Origin: an uncultured Clostridia bacterium
GTDB lineage: Bacteria > Bacillota > Clostridia > TANB77 > CAG-508
Length of the DNA: 45,086 bases
Direction: 5' to 3'
Assembly: GCA_947642355.1 (NCBI GenBank)
Contig: CANRSD010000013.1
Location: forward strand, 1 to 45,086
Below the pieces are notes generated by a model that worked only from the letters and a program-made list of their open reading frames with translations, did not search any database and was not told the origin of the DNA. How positions within the stretch are numbered: the stretch's first letter is position 1; every line of letters begins with the position of its first letter. Positions 1 to 7,459 of this stretch are shown in pieces. The translations under genes and the position numbers were made by a program.

Positions 1-349
1 TAATATAATTTTCTGCATATTCTTTTGCTTTATTAAGAGCTTTTTTATTTTCAGATGTCACTTTATAATTATTAAAACTATATGATTTTAATCTAATATT
101 CATTTTACTATTATTATATAATTTATTAATTATATCGTTTTTTCTTTGTATTTCTGCTATCATTTCTTTTTGCTTTTTTTCATATTCAATCTTTTCCCAG
201 TATATTTTAGCTTCTTCACAATCGCATCTTTCAGTTTGTCCTTCTATTGAGAATTGCCTACTATTTAATTGAAATAACAATTCTTTTTGTTCTAGCTCTT
301 TACCACAAAATTTACAATTTACTTTATTTAAAGTTGTTGTTTGAATCAT
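1..349 (-). CDS. DnaC/IstB-like replication ATPase, N-terminal part (cut by window edge)
   Basis: This partial gene starts at an ATG (347-349) preceded by a strong AGGAGG site and stays open for 116 codons to the window edge. The product starts MIQTTTLNKVNCKFCGKELE and has CxxC pairs near residues 12-15 and 43-45, then a Lys/Glu-rich helix. The last visible part (KSYSFNNYKVTSENKKALNK) resembles the stretch just before the Walker A loop of DnaC-type helicase loaders, where a phenylalanine-rich segment is followed by 'n..a...a..y'. The ATPase core itself is outside the window, so the assignment rests on this pre-P-loop pattern and on the replisome-organiser gene just upstream. It probably loads the replicative helicase on the element's origin. 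Confidence 0.6.
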   Translation of the reverse strand, partial: MIQTTTLNKVNCKFCGKELEQKELLFQLNSRQFSIEGQTERCDCEEAKIYWEKIEYEKKQKEMIAEIQRKNDIINKLYNNSKMNIRLKSYSFNNYKVTSENKKALNKAKEYAENYI

Positions 350-392
350 ATTTCCTCCTTTCGCTCTAATTCTTTTTTTCAAATTAATTACT

Positions 393-890
393 TTACTCTT
401 TAAAACCACTTTCATTTTCTAAATTACTTATATCTTGTCTATTCTTATTTTTTTCTTCTCTATTCTTATCTTCAGTGTTACTTGATGTTACTATAACGTT
501 ACTATCTTTCTGTTTTTCTCTATATTTCTGTTGTCTTCTTCTGTTTGATTCTCGGAGCTTTTCTAACTCATCAGCACTTTGGTACATATCCCAATTTTTT
601 ATACAAATTGTTTCTTTTTCGATGATAATCATATCAAGTTCGTATAAATCTTGTATAATCTTTTCCAATTTATTCAAAGTTTTGTGCATAACCTTAGCTA
701 TATCTTCTTTTGACATTGGAATATTTTCTCCAAGTAAGATAGCTCCATGTTGATTACTTTTTGCTGCTAATGTTAAAAGTTGAATCCACACTCTAAAATA
801 AGTGTCCCCATTTCTATTTCTGAGTAATTTCTTCATTTTTTCATTATCAAAAATGTCTGTATAAACTTTTAACCACTGGACTTGTACCAT
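393..890 (-). CDS. Phage replisome organiser, N-terminal domain protein
   Basis: This 165-residue protein begins MVQVQWLKVYTDIFDNEKMK, the typical opening of the phage replisome-organiser N-terminal family (a DnaD/DnaB-like winged helix). Known members bind the element's replication origin and recruit the helicase loader. The first ~115 residues look like the winged-helix domain. The tail (from about residue 115) is Lys/Glu/Asn-rich and probably disordered. Start ATG at 888-890 has a GGAGG site 7-8 bases upstream. It lies between the excisionase and the DnaC-like gene in one minus-strand operon, the normal order in such elements. It contains a CGA Arg codon but no CGG. Confidence 0.75.
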   Translation of the reverse strand: MVQVQWLKVYTDIFDNEKMKKLLRNRNGDTYFRVWIQLLTLAAKSNQHGAILLGENIPMSKEDIAKVMHKTLNKLEKIIQDLYELDMIIIEKETICIKNWDMYQSADELEKLRESNRRRQQKYREKQKDSNVIVTSSNTEDKNREEKNKNRQDISNLENESGFKE

Positions 891-905
891 CTTCCTACCT
901 CCTTC

Positions 906-1100
906 CTATTGTACCGATGCTTCTTCTTTTTGTGTTAAGTATTCATCTAATACTTTCACTCTAAATAGATACTTTCCACCGACTTTAGAACAAGGAATTT
1001 GTTTTCTTTTTGCTAATTGATTAATGAGCCAATAGGATATTCCTAAATAGTCAGCTGCTTCTTTCATTGTTAATGTTGTTCTTTTTACTTCCTGTACCAC
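906..1100 (-). CDS. Excisionase-family (MerR-like HTH) DNA-binding protein
   Basis: Small 64-residue protein with a winged HTH of the excisionase family: TMKEAADYLGISYWLINQLA is the helix-turn-helix, followed by KVGGKYLFRV, the usual beta hairpin/wing, and a short C-terminal helix. Members direct recombination toward excision or act as small regulators. The reading frame opens at GTG (1098-1100) with GGGAGG about 10 bases upstream; an ATG 11 codons further in (TMKEAA) is a possible alternative but has no good ribosome site. It is the first gene of the minus-strand replication operon and diverges from the DUF6076-like gene, so it may also regulate the shared intergenic region. Confidence 0.8.
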   Translation of the reverse strand: MVQEVKRTTLTMKEAADYLGISYWLINQLAKRKQIPCSKVGGKYLFRVKVLDEYLTQKEEASVQ

Positions 1101-1213
1101 TTATAGACTACCTCCCTTCTCCTTAAATTCTTATTTATATATAATAAGTTGAAAACTTTTGTAAAAAATTGTGATATCTATTGATTTTTGATTTTATTTA
1201 TTGTAAAATAGTG

Positions 1214-1321
1214 TTGTGAGAAATCCACATTAGATATTTTTTATTTTTTACAAACACATTATATATAGCTTTTTATAAAAAGTCAAGAAAATTCATAAAA
1301 TATATTTTAAATTTCTCACAA
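1214..1321. promoter_or_regulatory. Divergent promoter region with an 11-bp perfect inverted repeat
   Basis: The 245-base gap between the excisionase and the DUF6076-like gene holds TTGTGAGAAAT (1214-1224) and its exact complement ATTTCTCACAA (1311-1321), 86 bases apart. The second copy lies 24 bases before the ATG at 1346, where a repressor would block initiation. The geometry suggests two operator half-sites joined by looping, or two separate sites of one regulator. No regulator gene is identified in the window. Confidence 0.45.
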
Positions 1322-1345
1322 AATATACTAAGGAGTTGTCAATTA

Positions 1346-2485
1346 ATGTTTAAAAACCCCGAAATGCCAACTGATAATGGTTTTGCCATATGGTTTAATA
1401 AAAAAGAAAAAAAGGAGTTCTATGTAACACCTTTAATGAATTGTAATTTAACATTTAATAAAAAGATAAATAATACATATAAAGAAATATTATTAGAACA
1501 TACTTCATATAAATTTCCTAACACCAAGTGTACTTTAGTTAAAAGAGACTATTTTCATCCATTAGAAGAAAAATATGGTATGTTCCTAATTAGATTCTTG
1601 AATGCTGACTTTTCAAATTCTCTAACATCTTATAATACTTTCTTTGGTTTTTATGGAATTGAATTATTAAAAGAATATGTAAATGACATATCCAAAGCAA
1701 AAGCATGTGAAATTCCTAGTGAATTTTTTAAATATTATACTGAAATTTTTGAGCAATCAAAAGAAAGGATTATAGAATTACAAGAGAAAATTAAAGAGTG
1801 TATTAACTTTGTATATAATTTAGATAATTCCGATTCTTATAAGGACGAACTATCTCATATTAAGTTTCTATCATATGCTTTAAGAAATGATTTATACAAT
1901 TATACTAGGCAAACAAATATATATTTTAATACCTTATTTATTAATGGAACAGATGGATTAAGTCCAAACCTAGCAAATCCGAATAAAATTAGAAAGAGTA
2001 TCAAAGATGGAAAACTAAGCTATAAAACAAGTCACATCTATTACTCATCATACTTATCTAATATGATATTTGTTTCTTTAAATGAAATTGCAATGAATAC
2101 ATATGTTACTATTAAAAAATGTCAAAATTGTGGTAAATACTTTATTCCTACTTCAAAGGAATCCGAAATATATTGTGATATTGTTTACTATAATAATGAA
2201 AAATCTTGTAGGATTATAGGAGCTGCTGAAACATTTAAGAAAAATATTGGAGAAGTCGAGGCTTATAAATTATACAAGAAAACATATCAAAGAATACTAA
2301 TGCAAATTCAAAGAGGAAAAATAAATCCTTATAGTGAAAAAGCAAAATATTTTGCACAATGGAAACAATCTTCTCAACAAAACTTAAAAAAATACAAACA
2401 AGGAAAAACAACTGAAAGCGAATTAAACGAATGGATGCAAAAAAGTATTGATAAATTTGATAAATATGATGAAAAAGATATTTAA
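1346..2485 (+). CDS. DUF6076-like protein with Cys-rich zinc-finger motif
   Basis: Protein of 379 residues with no signal peptide or membrane segment. Around residues 258-285 it has KKCQNCGKYFIPTSKES followed by two more cysteines (YCD... and ...SCR), a CxxC...C...C zinc-ribbon-like set. After it comes a Lys/Gln-rich helical tail. This matches DUF6076-type proteins often found next to integrases in Bacillota elements; their function is unknown. Start ATG has AAGGAG 9 bases upstream. The gene is followed 47 bases later by the integrase in the same direction. The inverted repeat just upstream suggests repression of this unit. No CGG codons occur. Confidence 0.55.
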   Translation: MFKNPEMPTDNGFAIWFNKKEKKEFYVTPLMNCNLTFNKKINNTYKEILLEHTSYKFPNTKCTLVKRDYFHPLEEKYGMFLIRFLNADFSNSLTSYNTFFGFYGIELLKEYVNDISKAKACEIPSEFFKYYTEIFEQSKERIIELQEKIKECINFVYNLDNSDSYKDELSHIKFLSYALRNDLYNYTRQTNIYFNTLFINGTDGLSPNLANPNKIRKSIKDGKLSYKTSHIYYSSYLSNMIFVSLNEIAMNTYVTIKKCQNCGKYFIPTSKESEIYCDIVYYNNEKSCRIIGAAETFKKNIGEVEAYKLYKKTYQRILMQIQRGKINPYSEKAKYFAQWKQSSQQNLKKYKQGKTTESELNEWMQKSIDKFDKYDEKDI

Positions 2486-2544
2486 ATAAATATATACATA
2501 TCCTCTCCCACCCATAGGTATGCCGAAAGGAGGTGAAAAAGGCA

Positions 2545-3735
2545 ATGGCTGGGAGTATTGAAAAAAGAGGTGAAAATACTTACAGGTTAATAGTATCAAC
2601 TGGTAAAAATTTAGATGGTTCTCGAGCTAAAAGAACAAAAACAATTCATGGTTCTCGCAAAGATGCAGAAATAGCATTAGCCGAATTTGTAACTGAAGCA
2701 AATCATGGACTTATTCCAGAAGGAAAGCCTATAACATTTGAAGAATTTTTTCATGTATGGCAAGTAAATTATGGTGAAAAAGAATTAGCACCATCCACTT
2801 ACAAAAGATATGTAAGAATGTTAGAAACTCGAATTTTACCATATTTAGGTTCTTTTACTTTAGAAAAAATCAAACCAACAGATCTTATGAAATTATATGA
2901 TATGCTAGAACAAGATACACAAATAAGAAGACTTGCTAAAAATAATGGAGAAAGAACTTTAAAACCATTATCTAAAAAAACTATTCTAGAACATCATAGA
3001 TTAATAAGTTCTATGCTACACAAAGCTGTATATTGGCAACTAATACAATTTAACCCTGCTGATAGAGTTCAACCACCAAGAGCTTCTAGATCAAAACGTA
3101 AATTCTATGATGATGAACAATGTAAAGTTCTTTTAAATAACTTAAATACACTTCAGGAAAATGAATTTAAATATAAAGTTGCAATCATTTTAGATGTTTT
3201 TACAGGAGCAAGACTTGGAGAATTAATGGGACTTGAATGGAATGATATTGATTTCAAGAATAAAGAAATTGCTATAAATAAAGCAAGTCAATATCTTCCT
3301 GAAAAAGGTATCTATACAAAGGAACCAAAAACATCAAGTTCATATAGAAATGTTTCTATACCTGATTCAGTAGTTGAAATGCTAGAAGAATATAAATTAT
3401 GGTATGATAATCAAAAAGAGCTTTGTGGTGAATTCTGGCACGATTCCGATAGGTTATTTGTCCAAGATAATGGAAAACCTATGCACCCAGATACAATAAG
3501 TAAATGGTTTGGTAAATTTATTAAAAAAATTGGACTACCTGTAATTAATTTTCATGGTATCAGACATACAAATGCTACTCTTCTTATTTCACAAAATGTA
3601 GATGTAGCAGTTGTAGCAGCAAGATTAGGACATGCTCAGATAAGTACAACATTCAATTTTTATGTCCATCCTCTAGCTTCTCATAATAGAAGTGCTGGTA
3701 TAATCTTGCAAAATTTATTAGTAGATAAAAACTAA
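2545..3735 (+). CDS. int: Tyrosine recombinase / site-specific integrase
   Basis: Phage-type integrase of 396 residues. Domains in order: N-terminal arm-binding domain (about residues 1-50, GSIEKRGENTYRLIVSTG), SAM-like core-binding domain (about 60-165), then the catalytic domain. Catalytic residues visible: Arg in TGARLGELMGLEW, the HGIRHT box (His337, Arg340), LGHAQIST, and the nucleophile Tyr373 in FNFYVHP. I chose ATG 2545 because the GTG at 2533 overlaps the AAAGGAGG ribosome site itself; the ATG is 11 bases beyond it. The gene ends 176 bases before the tRNA 3' fragment, the normal position of an integrase next to its attachment site. Confidence 0.93.
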   Translation: MAGSIEKRGENTYRLIVSTGKNLDGSRAKRTKTIHGSRKDAEIALAEFVTEANHGLIPEGKPITFEEFFHVWQVNYGEKELAPSTYKRYVRMLETRILPYLGSFTLEKIKPTDLMKLYDMLEQDTQIRRLAKNNGERTLKPLSKKTILEHHRLISSMLHKAVYWQLIQFNPADRVQPPRASRSKRKFYDDEQCKVLLNNLNTLQENEFKYKVAIILDVFTGARLGELMGLEWNDIDFKNKEIAINKASQYLPEKGIYTKEPKTSSSYRNVSIPDSVVEMLEEYKLWYDNQKELCGEFWHDSDRLFVQDNGKPMHPDTISKWFGKFIKKIGLPVINFHGIRHTNATLLISQNVDVAVVAARLGHAQISTTFNFYVHPLASHNRSAGIILQNLLVDKN

Positions 3736-3809
3736 TTACTCTTTTTCAATATAATTACAAAAATTGCTTTTTTAAAACCACAAGTTGTATTCTAGTCTAT
3801 TTTAAAGGG

Positions 3810-3870
3810 TTTTGACAGTCTGTGTCCCCAAGCTGTCCCCATTTAGGACAAAATTACGACAATGTCAAAA
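3810..3870. repeat. Inverted repeat TTTTGACA/TGTCAAAA near the attachment site
   Basis: TTTTGACA (3810-3817) and TGTCAAAA (3863-3870) are exact complements. Between them two near-direct copies of CTGT(GT)CCCCA occur. Clustered repeats between int and att often are integrase arm-type sites; that role is inferred. Confidence 0.35.
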
Positions 3871-3900
3871 AAATAAGAGTCCACAATCTCTTGCGACTCT
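3866..3900 (-). terminator. Rho-independent terminator, minus strand
   Basis: AGAGTC (3876-3881) pairs with GACTCT (3895-3900). Read on the minus strand the hairpin is followed by a run of seven T. It lies just downstream of the tRNA 3' fragment and could be the original or element-supplied terminator of that tRNA. Confidence 0.5.
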
Positions 3901-3911
3901 AATAAAATTAG

Positions 3912-3956
3912 TGGTTGCGGGGGTAAGACTCGAACTTACGACCTTCGGGTTATGAG
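3912..3956 (-). other. Attachment site: 3' fragment of a CAU-anticodon tRNA (tRNA-Met type)
   Basis: Read on the minus strand this is CTCATAA (anticodon loop, CAU), the 3' anticodon stem, variable loop, a full T arm (GTAAG-TTCGAGT-CTTAC), the 3' acceptor strand CCCCGCA, discriminator A and CCA. The sequence before the anticodon loop cannot form the 5' stem, so this is not a functional tRNA. It is the 3' half left when a tyrosine integrase recombines in the anticodon loop. CAU could be elongator Met, initiator Met or the lysidine-modified Ile type; I cannot decide from half a tRNA. Confidence 0.85.
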
Positions 3957-3961
3957 ACATT

Positions 3962-4711
3962 TTATTTACCTTTTGCTTTCTGTCTTTTATACGTCATATA
4001 TAAAACTATATTTGCTGGTGATAATTTTGAAATAACTGCTAACAATTTAATTGTTTTTCCTGGAATTATTATTTTTTTATTTTTAAACATCTTATCTATT
4101 GCATATTTTGCAACATATTCACTAGATAATCCTTTTAACGAAAATTTTACATTTGCAACATTGTCAAAATCAGTATTTACAGGACCTGGACATAAAGCAC
4201 ATATTTTTACATCCGAATTTCTAATCCTAAGTTCTTCTGCTATACTTCTAGTCATAGAAACTATATAACTTTTAGTTGCATAATATGTTGCCATTAATGG
4301 TCCTCCTGGTAATAAACCAGCAATAGAAGCTACATTTAAAATATATCCTTTGTTTTTTTCTTGCATTTTTTGTAAATATAATTTAGTTAAAAGTTGAACT
4401 CCAACAACATTTGTATTTACCATACTTATTTCTTGCTGAATATCAGTTTCTATAAATTCTCCAAACTTTCCAAATCCGGCATTATTTACAAGTATATCTA
4501 TATCTGGATGTTTTTCTGCAAGTTTGTAACAATTCTCAGTTTGGCTTACATCCATACACTCAATTTCTACATTTGTTTTAAGGTCTTCCTTTAATTCTTT
4601 CAACAAATTTTCCCTTCTTGCTACTATTACTAAGTCATAACCTAAACTTGATAAATATCTAGCTATATCTCGACCTATACCTGAAGAAGCACCTGTTATT
4701 AAAGCTTTCAT
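3962..4711 (-). CDS. Short-chain dehydrogenase/reductase
   Basis: Classical SDR of 249 residues, an NAD(P)-dependent oxidoreductase. Seen: TGASSGIG cofactor loop (residues 6-13), NNAG (76-79), the catalytic Ser129 in NVASIAG and the YxxxK pair Tyr143/Lys147 in ATYYATK, then the PG motif in LCPGPVNT. The C-terminal tail with a hydrophobic stretch (VISKLSPANIVLYM) resembles the DltE/YqjQ-type group; the substrate is unknown. It follows the MscS gene by 11 bases in the same direction, so is co-transcribed. Its stop lies only about 6 bases from the tRNA fragment, so the inserted element sits directly against its 3' end. Confidence 0.88.
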   Translation of the reverse strand: MKALITGASSGIGRDIARYLSSLGYDLVIVARRENLLKELKEDLKTNVEIECMDVSQTENCYKLAEKHPDIDILVNNAGFGKFGEFIETDIQQEISMVNTNVVGVQLLTKLYLQKMQEKNKGYILNVASIAGLLPGGPLMATYYATKSYIVSMTRSIAEELRIRNSDVKICALCPGPVNTDFDNVANVKFSLKGLSSEYVAKYAIDKMFKNKKIIIPGKTIKLLAVISKLSPANIVLYMTYKRQKAKGK

Positions 4712-4722
4712 TTATTCCCTTT

Positions 4723-5784
4723 CTAATCTTGATTTTTTATATGTATTGTTTCAGTAGGATACACAAGATCTATATTCTCTTTTTCTAATACATTTAAAAA
4801 CTCACAATTTAATTCTTCTTCTAATTTTAAAAACTTAACATAGTCAGTCTCATTAACATATAAAAATATTTTTATATCTGAACTATATGTAGAAATCTTG
4901 TTAAATCCAACATATACTGTATCGGATTTTACAAAATCTTTTGAACAAATAACAACTTTTAACTCTTTTATTACCTTTTTTATTTTATCTGTAGAAGTAT
5001 TTCTATCTATATTAAGTATACATTCAAATCTTCTAGTCTTTAATTTATTCCAATTTATTATATAATCATTAGTAATTGTAGAATTAGGAATTGTAACAAT
5101 AGAATTATCAGAGCATCTTATACGAGTACTTCTAAATGTTATATCAATTACAGTCCCAGCATAAGCTCCTATACTAATCCAATCTCCAATAACAAATGGT
5201 TTATCTGTAAGTATTGTTACCCCACTTAATAAACTTTTCACTGTATCTTGTGCTGCCAAAGAAATTATAACTGTTCCAATTCCAAGTCCAGTCATTAAAC
5301 CACTTAAATCATACCCTAATTGCAAGAATATTATATAAGCAGTTATAAACCATACAACTCCTCTTGCTATCTTACATATAAACTCATTTACTGTATCATT
5401 TTTTGAGCTTGTTTTTACTTTTTTAAAAAGTTTTGAATCTTTAACTAAAATCGTTGTATTAATTATTTTAGCAATAAAAATTACTATTGCAGCATGTAAT
5501 AATGCTTCTCTTATTGCTAACCATTCTTTTTCAAGAGGCAAAATTTTTGAAGCCAAGTATATTCCAATAAATACATATATAAACTTTATTGTTCCATATG
5601 ATTCACTCTCTTGTGGTTTTTTTTCTATTTTAAAAATTTTATAAAATATATTTAGAATTATTTTAGAAACAATGTTTTTAGTAAAAAATACTACTAATAC
5701 TATTACTATCGCAATCTGTATATCAAACACTTTAACAATATGAGCTATTTGTTCTTTAGATAAATTAGATAATATATTCTCCAT
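4723..5784 (-). CDS. MscS-family small-conductance mechanosensitive channel
   Basis: Membrane protein of 353 residues. About five hydrophobic segments occupy the first 180 residues. The pore-lining helix and start of the beta domain are recognisable: GLGIGTVIISLAAQDTVKSL followed by the LLSGVTILTDKPFVIGDWI stretch and TRIRCSDNSIVTIPNS. The C-terminal third is the soluble vestibule domain. Family members release solutes on hypo-osmotic shock. A GGAGG site lies just before the ATG at 5782-5784, 15 bases after the NUDIX stop, indicating one operon with the NUDIX gene upstream and the SDR downstream. It has extra N-terminal helices compared with the minimal three-helix MscS. Confidence 0.9.
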   Translation of the reverse strand: MENILSNLSKEQIAHIVKVFDIQIAIVIVLVVFFTKNIVSKIILNIFYKIFKIEKKPQESESYGTIKFIYVFIGIYLASKILPLEKEWLAIREALLHAAIVIFIAKIINTTILVKDSKLFKKVKTSSKNDTVNEFICKIARGVVWFITAYIIFLQLGYDLSGLMTGLGIGTVIISLAAQDTVKSLLSGVTILTDKPFVIGDWISIGAYAGTVIDITFRSTRIRCSDNSIVTIPNSTITNDYIINWNKLKTRRFECILNIDRNTSTDKIKKVIKELKVVICSKDFVKSDTVYVGFNKISTYSSDIKIFLYVNETDYVKFLKLEEELNCEFLNVLEKENIDLVYPTETIHIKNQD

Positions 5785-5799
5785 ATTCTAACTCCTCCA

Positions 5800-6331
5800 T
5801 TAATTCATATATTTAGTACAATATAACAAAATTGCTACTATCTCGCTAGCATTTTCTAATTCTCCAGCTTTAGCACTTTCAAAACATTGTTTAATAGGAA
5901 TTTTTTTTATTTCTAAAATTTCCTCTGTACTATCTAAATGCATATTTCCTTTTCTAAAATTCCTAGCTAAAAATATATGAACTTTTTCACTTGTATAACC
6001 TGTTGAAGGATACATAGTTATCATATGTTCAATATTATCTGCTATAAGACCTGTTTCTTCTTCTAATTCTCTTCCGTGCAGCTTCTATTGGTTTTTCTCC
6101 TTCATCTATTATTCCTGCTGGTAATTCTAATGAAATCTTTCCTATTGCTTCTCTCATTTGAGTAATAAATATCACTTCATTATTTTCTGTAATAGGTAAT
6201 ATTATAGATGCTTCTCCAGGATTTACAATATCTCTTAATATTTCTTTTCCATCATCTCTTTTATATATTTTTTGAACAACATTAAATCTAGGTCCATTAT
6301 ATTTAATTTCTTCACTTAATAATTTTGACAT
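5800..6331 (-). CDS. NUDIX hydrolase (ADP-ribose pyrophosphatase type), +1 recoded at CGGA
   Basis: Reads as 85 codons (6331-6077), skips base 6076, then continues 6075-5800, giving 176 residues, normal for ADP-ribose pyrophosphatases. Without the skip the NUDIX box is broken in half: the zero frame reads PIEAARKRIRR and stops about 14 codons later. With it the box reads GIIDEGEKPIEAA-G-RELEEETG, matching Gx5Ex7REUxEExGU exactly. The family hydrolyses nucleoside diphosphate-sugars such as ADP-ribose. The only fault in the gene is at the in-frame CGG; no other damage is seen. It precedes MscS and SDR in one operon. Glycine at residue 86 is a variable position of the box, so here the identity of the inserted residue is only weakly constrained. 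Confidence 0.85.
6073..6076 (-). other. +1 recoding site CGGA in NUDIX gene
   Basis: Frame context GCA-CGGA-AGA-GAA. The frame before and after is that of the NUDIX box only if the four bases count as one codon. Confidence 0.85.
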
Positions 6332-6404
6332 AAATTGCCCTCCATTTAATAAATTATATATTAAATTTATTAAAATGTATACAATTTATTTCAAAAATAA
6401 ATTT

Positions 6405-6542
6405 TTAAATTTTTTCTCTATAAAATTTTGCAATAAGCTCATCAAGTTCAACACTGATGGAATAAATTATAGAATAATCTTTCCCATCTGTTATACTTTC
6501 ATTTAACTTATCTCTTAATCTACATATTTCATCATTTAACAT
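6405..6542 (-). CDS. Spo0E-like aspartyl-phosphate phosphatase (45 residues)
   Basis: A short gene of 45 codons plus stop. The product, starting MLNDEICRLRDKLNES, is two amphipathic helices with the Spo0E signature SVELDELIAKFY (S-x-E-L-D, residues 30-34). Spo0E-type proteins dephosphorylate Spo0A~P and hold back sporulation; in clostridia some act on other response regulators. It has AAGGAG about 12 bases before the ATG. A TTGACA-containing promoter lies about 50 bases upstream. It stands alone between lgt and the NUDIX operon and supports an endospore-former or recent descendant as host. Confidence 0.75.
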   Translation of the reverse strand: MLNDEICRLRDKLNESITDGKDYSIIYSISVELDELIAKFYREKI

Positions 6543-6588
6543 ACCTTTTCACGTCTCCTTTTTACAAATTTTTCTTTTGTATATGTTT

Positions 6589-6617
6589 AAATTACCATAA
6601 TGTATTTATAATGTCAA
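6589..6617 (-). promoter_or_regulatory. Candidate sigma-A promoter for the Spo0E-like gene
   Basis: On the minus strand: TTGACA, 17-base spacer, TAATTT. The -35 is consensus, the -10 is weak. Predicted start is about 40 bases before the Spo0E-like ATG. Confidence 0.4.
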
Positions 6618-6668
6618 TAAAATGTCGAGCATTGTATAATCTTTCGTATTTCAAAATTCGACAAATTA

Positions 6669-7457
6669 TTATTTTTTAAGAATTTTAATTCTATTTTTTG
6701 AGTAAAAACAAACAAAAACTACAAAAATTACTAATGACAAAACTTGAGATATTCTTAGTACTCCTAACATTAAACTATCTATTCTTAAGCCTTCCAAAAA
6801 CATTCTTATAAAACTGTATAAGCATAAATATGCATACAAAATTTGACCTTTAAATTTTCTATTTTTTTGCATTATTTTTAAAATTATAAAAATAACAAAT
6901 GTCGAAATTGATTCATATAAAAATACTGGATGTACCTCAATATAACCGCTATTTGTTTCTATTCCCATTCTAAAAACTGAATTGGTAGAACTTCCATATG
7001 CTTCTATATTAAAAAAGTTTCCCCATCTTCCAATAGATTGACCTATTGCTAAATATGGTACCAAATAATCACATAAATCTAAAAAATCAATTTTATTTTT
7101 TTTACATTTAAAGTATAAAAATATTACTATTGCAATTATTCCTCCATATATTGCTAAGCCTCCATCCCTAATATTAAATATCTTTACTGGATTTAATATA
7201 TAATTATTTAAGTTAAAAATAACATAATAAATTCGTGCTCCTAAAAATCCAAAAATAATTGCTCCTAATAATACTTCTAAAACAAAATCATAGTCTATTC
7301 CAAATTTTTCTTTAGATTTCTTACTTAAAAATATTCCTACTATTATAGCTAATACAATACAAACAGCATATTTATAAATATATATACTACCAAATTTTAA
7401 TGCATATTTAGATATATTAAATTCTAACCCTAATCCAGGAAATTTTACTAAATTCAT
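6669..7457 (-). CDS. lgt: Prolipoprotein diacylglyceryl transferase
   Basis: Integral membrane enzyme of 262 residues that transfers diacylglycerol from phosphatidylglycerol to the lipobox cysteine of prolipoproteins. Seven hydrophobic segments are visible. The Lgt signature IGQSIGRWGNFFNIEAYG spans residues 138-155, with the essential Arg144; DGGLAIYGG near 98-106 matches the GG(L/I)xxYGG loop of Gram-positive Lgt, and a second conserved Arg (RMFLEGLR) lies near residue 220. It starts 2 bases after the M16 peptidase stop, so it is translationally linked to the two peptidase genes upstream. Length is normal. It uses CGA for Arg, showing that CGA, unlike CGG, is still ordinary arginine here. 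Confidence 0.93.
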   Translation of the reverse strand: MNLVKFPGLGLEFNISKYALKFGSIYIYKYAVCIVLAIIVGIFLSKKSKEKFGIDYDFVLEVLLGAIIFGFLGARIYYVIFNLNNYILNPVKIFNIRDGGLAIYGGIIAIVIFLYFKCKKNKIDFLDLCDYLVPYLAIGQSIGRWGNFFNIEAYGSSTNSVFRMGIETNSGYIEVHPVFLYESISTFVIFIILKIMQKNRKFKGQILYAYLCLYSFIRMFLEGLRIDSLMLGVLRISQVLSLVIFVVFVCFYSKNRIKILKK

Positions 7458-7459
7458 TT

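Larger units (their letters stand above)
1..3956. mobile_element. Right end of an integrated element (phage-like or integrative element)
   Basis: Adjacent replication, excision and integration genes end at a tRNA 3' fragment, the layout of a tyrosine-recombinase integrative element. Seen: a DnaC-like start, replisome organiser and excisionase on the minus strand, diverging from a DUF6076-like gene and the integrase on the plus strand, with the integrase stop about 180 bases from the tRNA remnant. The other end, with the intact tRNA, must lie left of the window. No conjugation or capsid gene is visible in this part, so I cannot say whether it is a prophage, an ICE or a mobilisable element. Confidence 0.8.

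Noticed and set aside
2533..2544. GTG start for the integrase
   Set aside because: The GTG overlaps the ribosome site itself; ATG 2545 is correctly spaced and gives the usual family start MAGSIEKRG.
4475..4480. Out-of-frame CGGA (GCC-GGA) in the SDR as another shift site; likewise ATC-GGA at 44287 and TTC-GGG at 31058
   Set aside because: The C is the third base of the previous codon and the frame continues normally. These are internal controls that argue for a codon effect, not a sequence effect.
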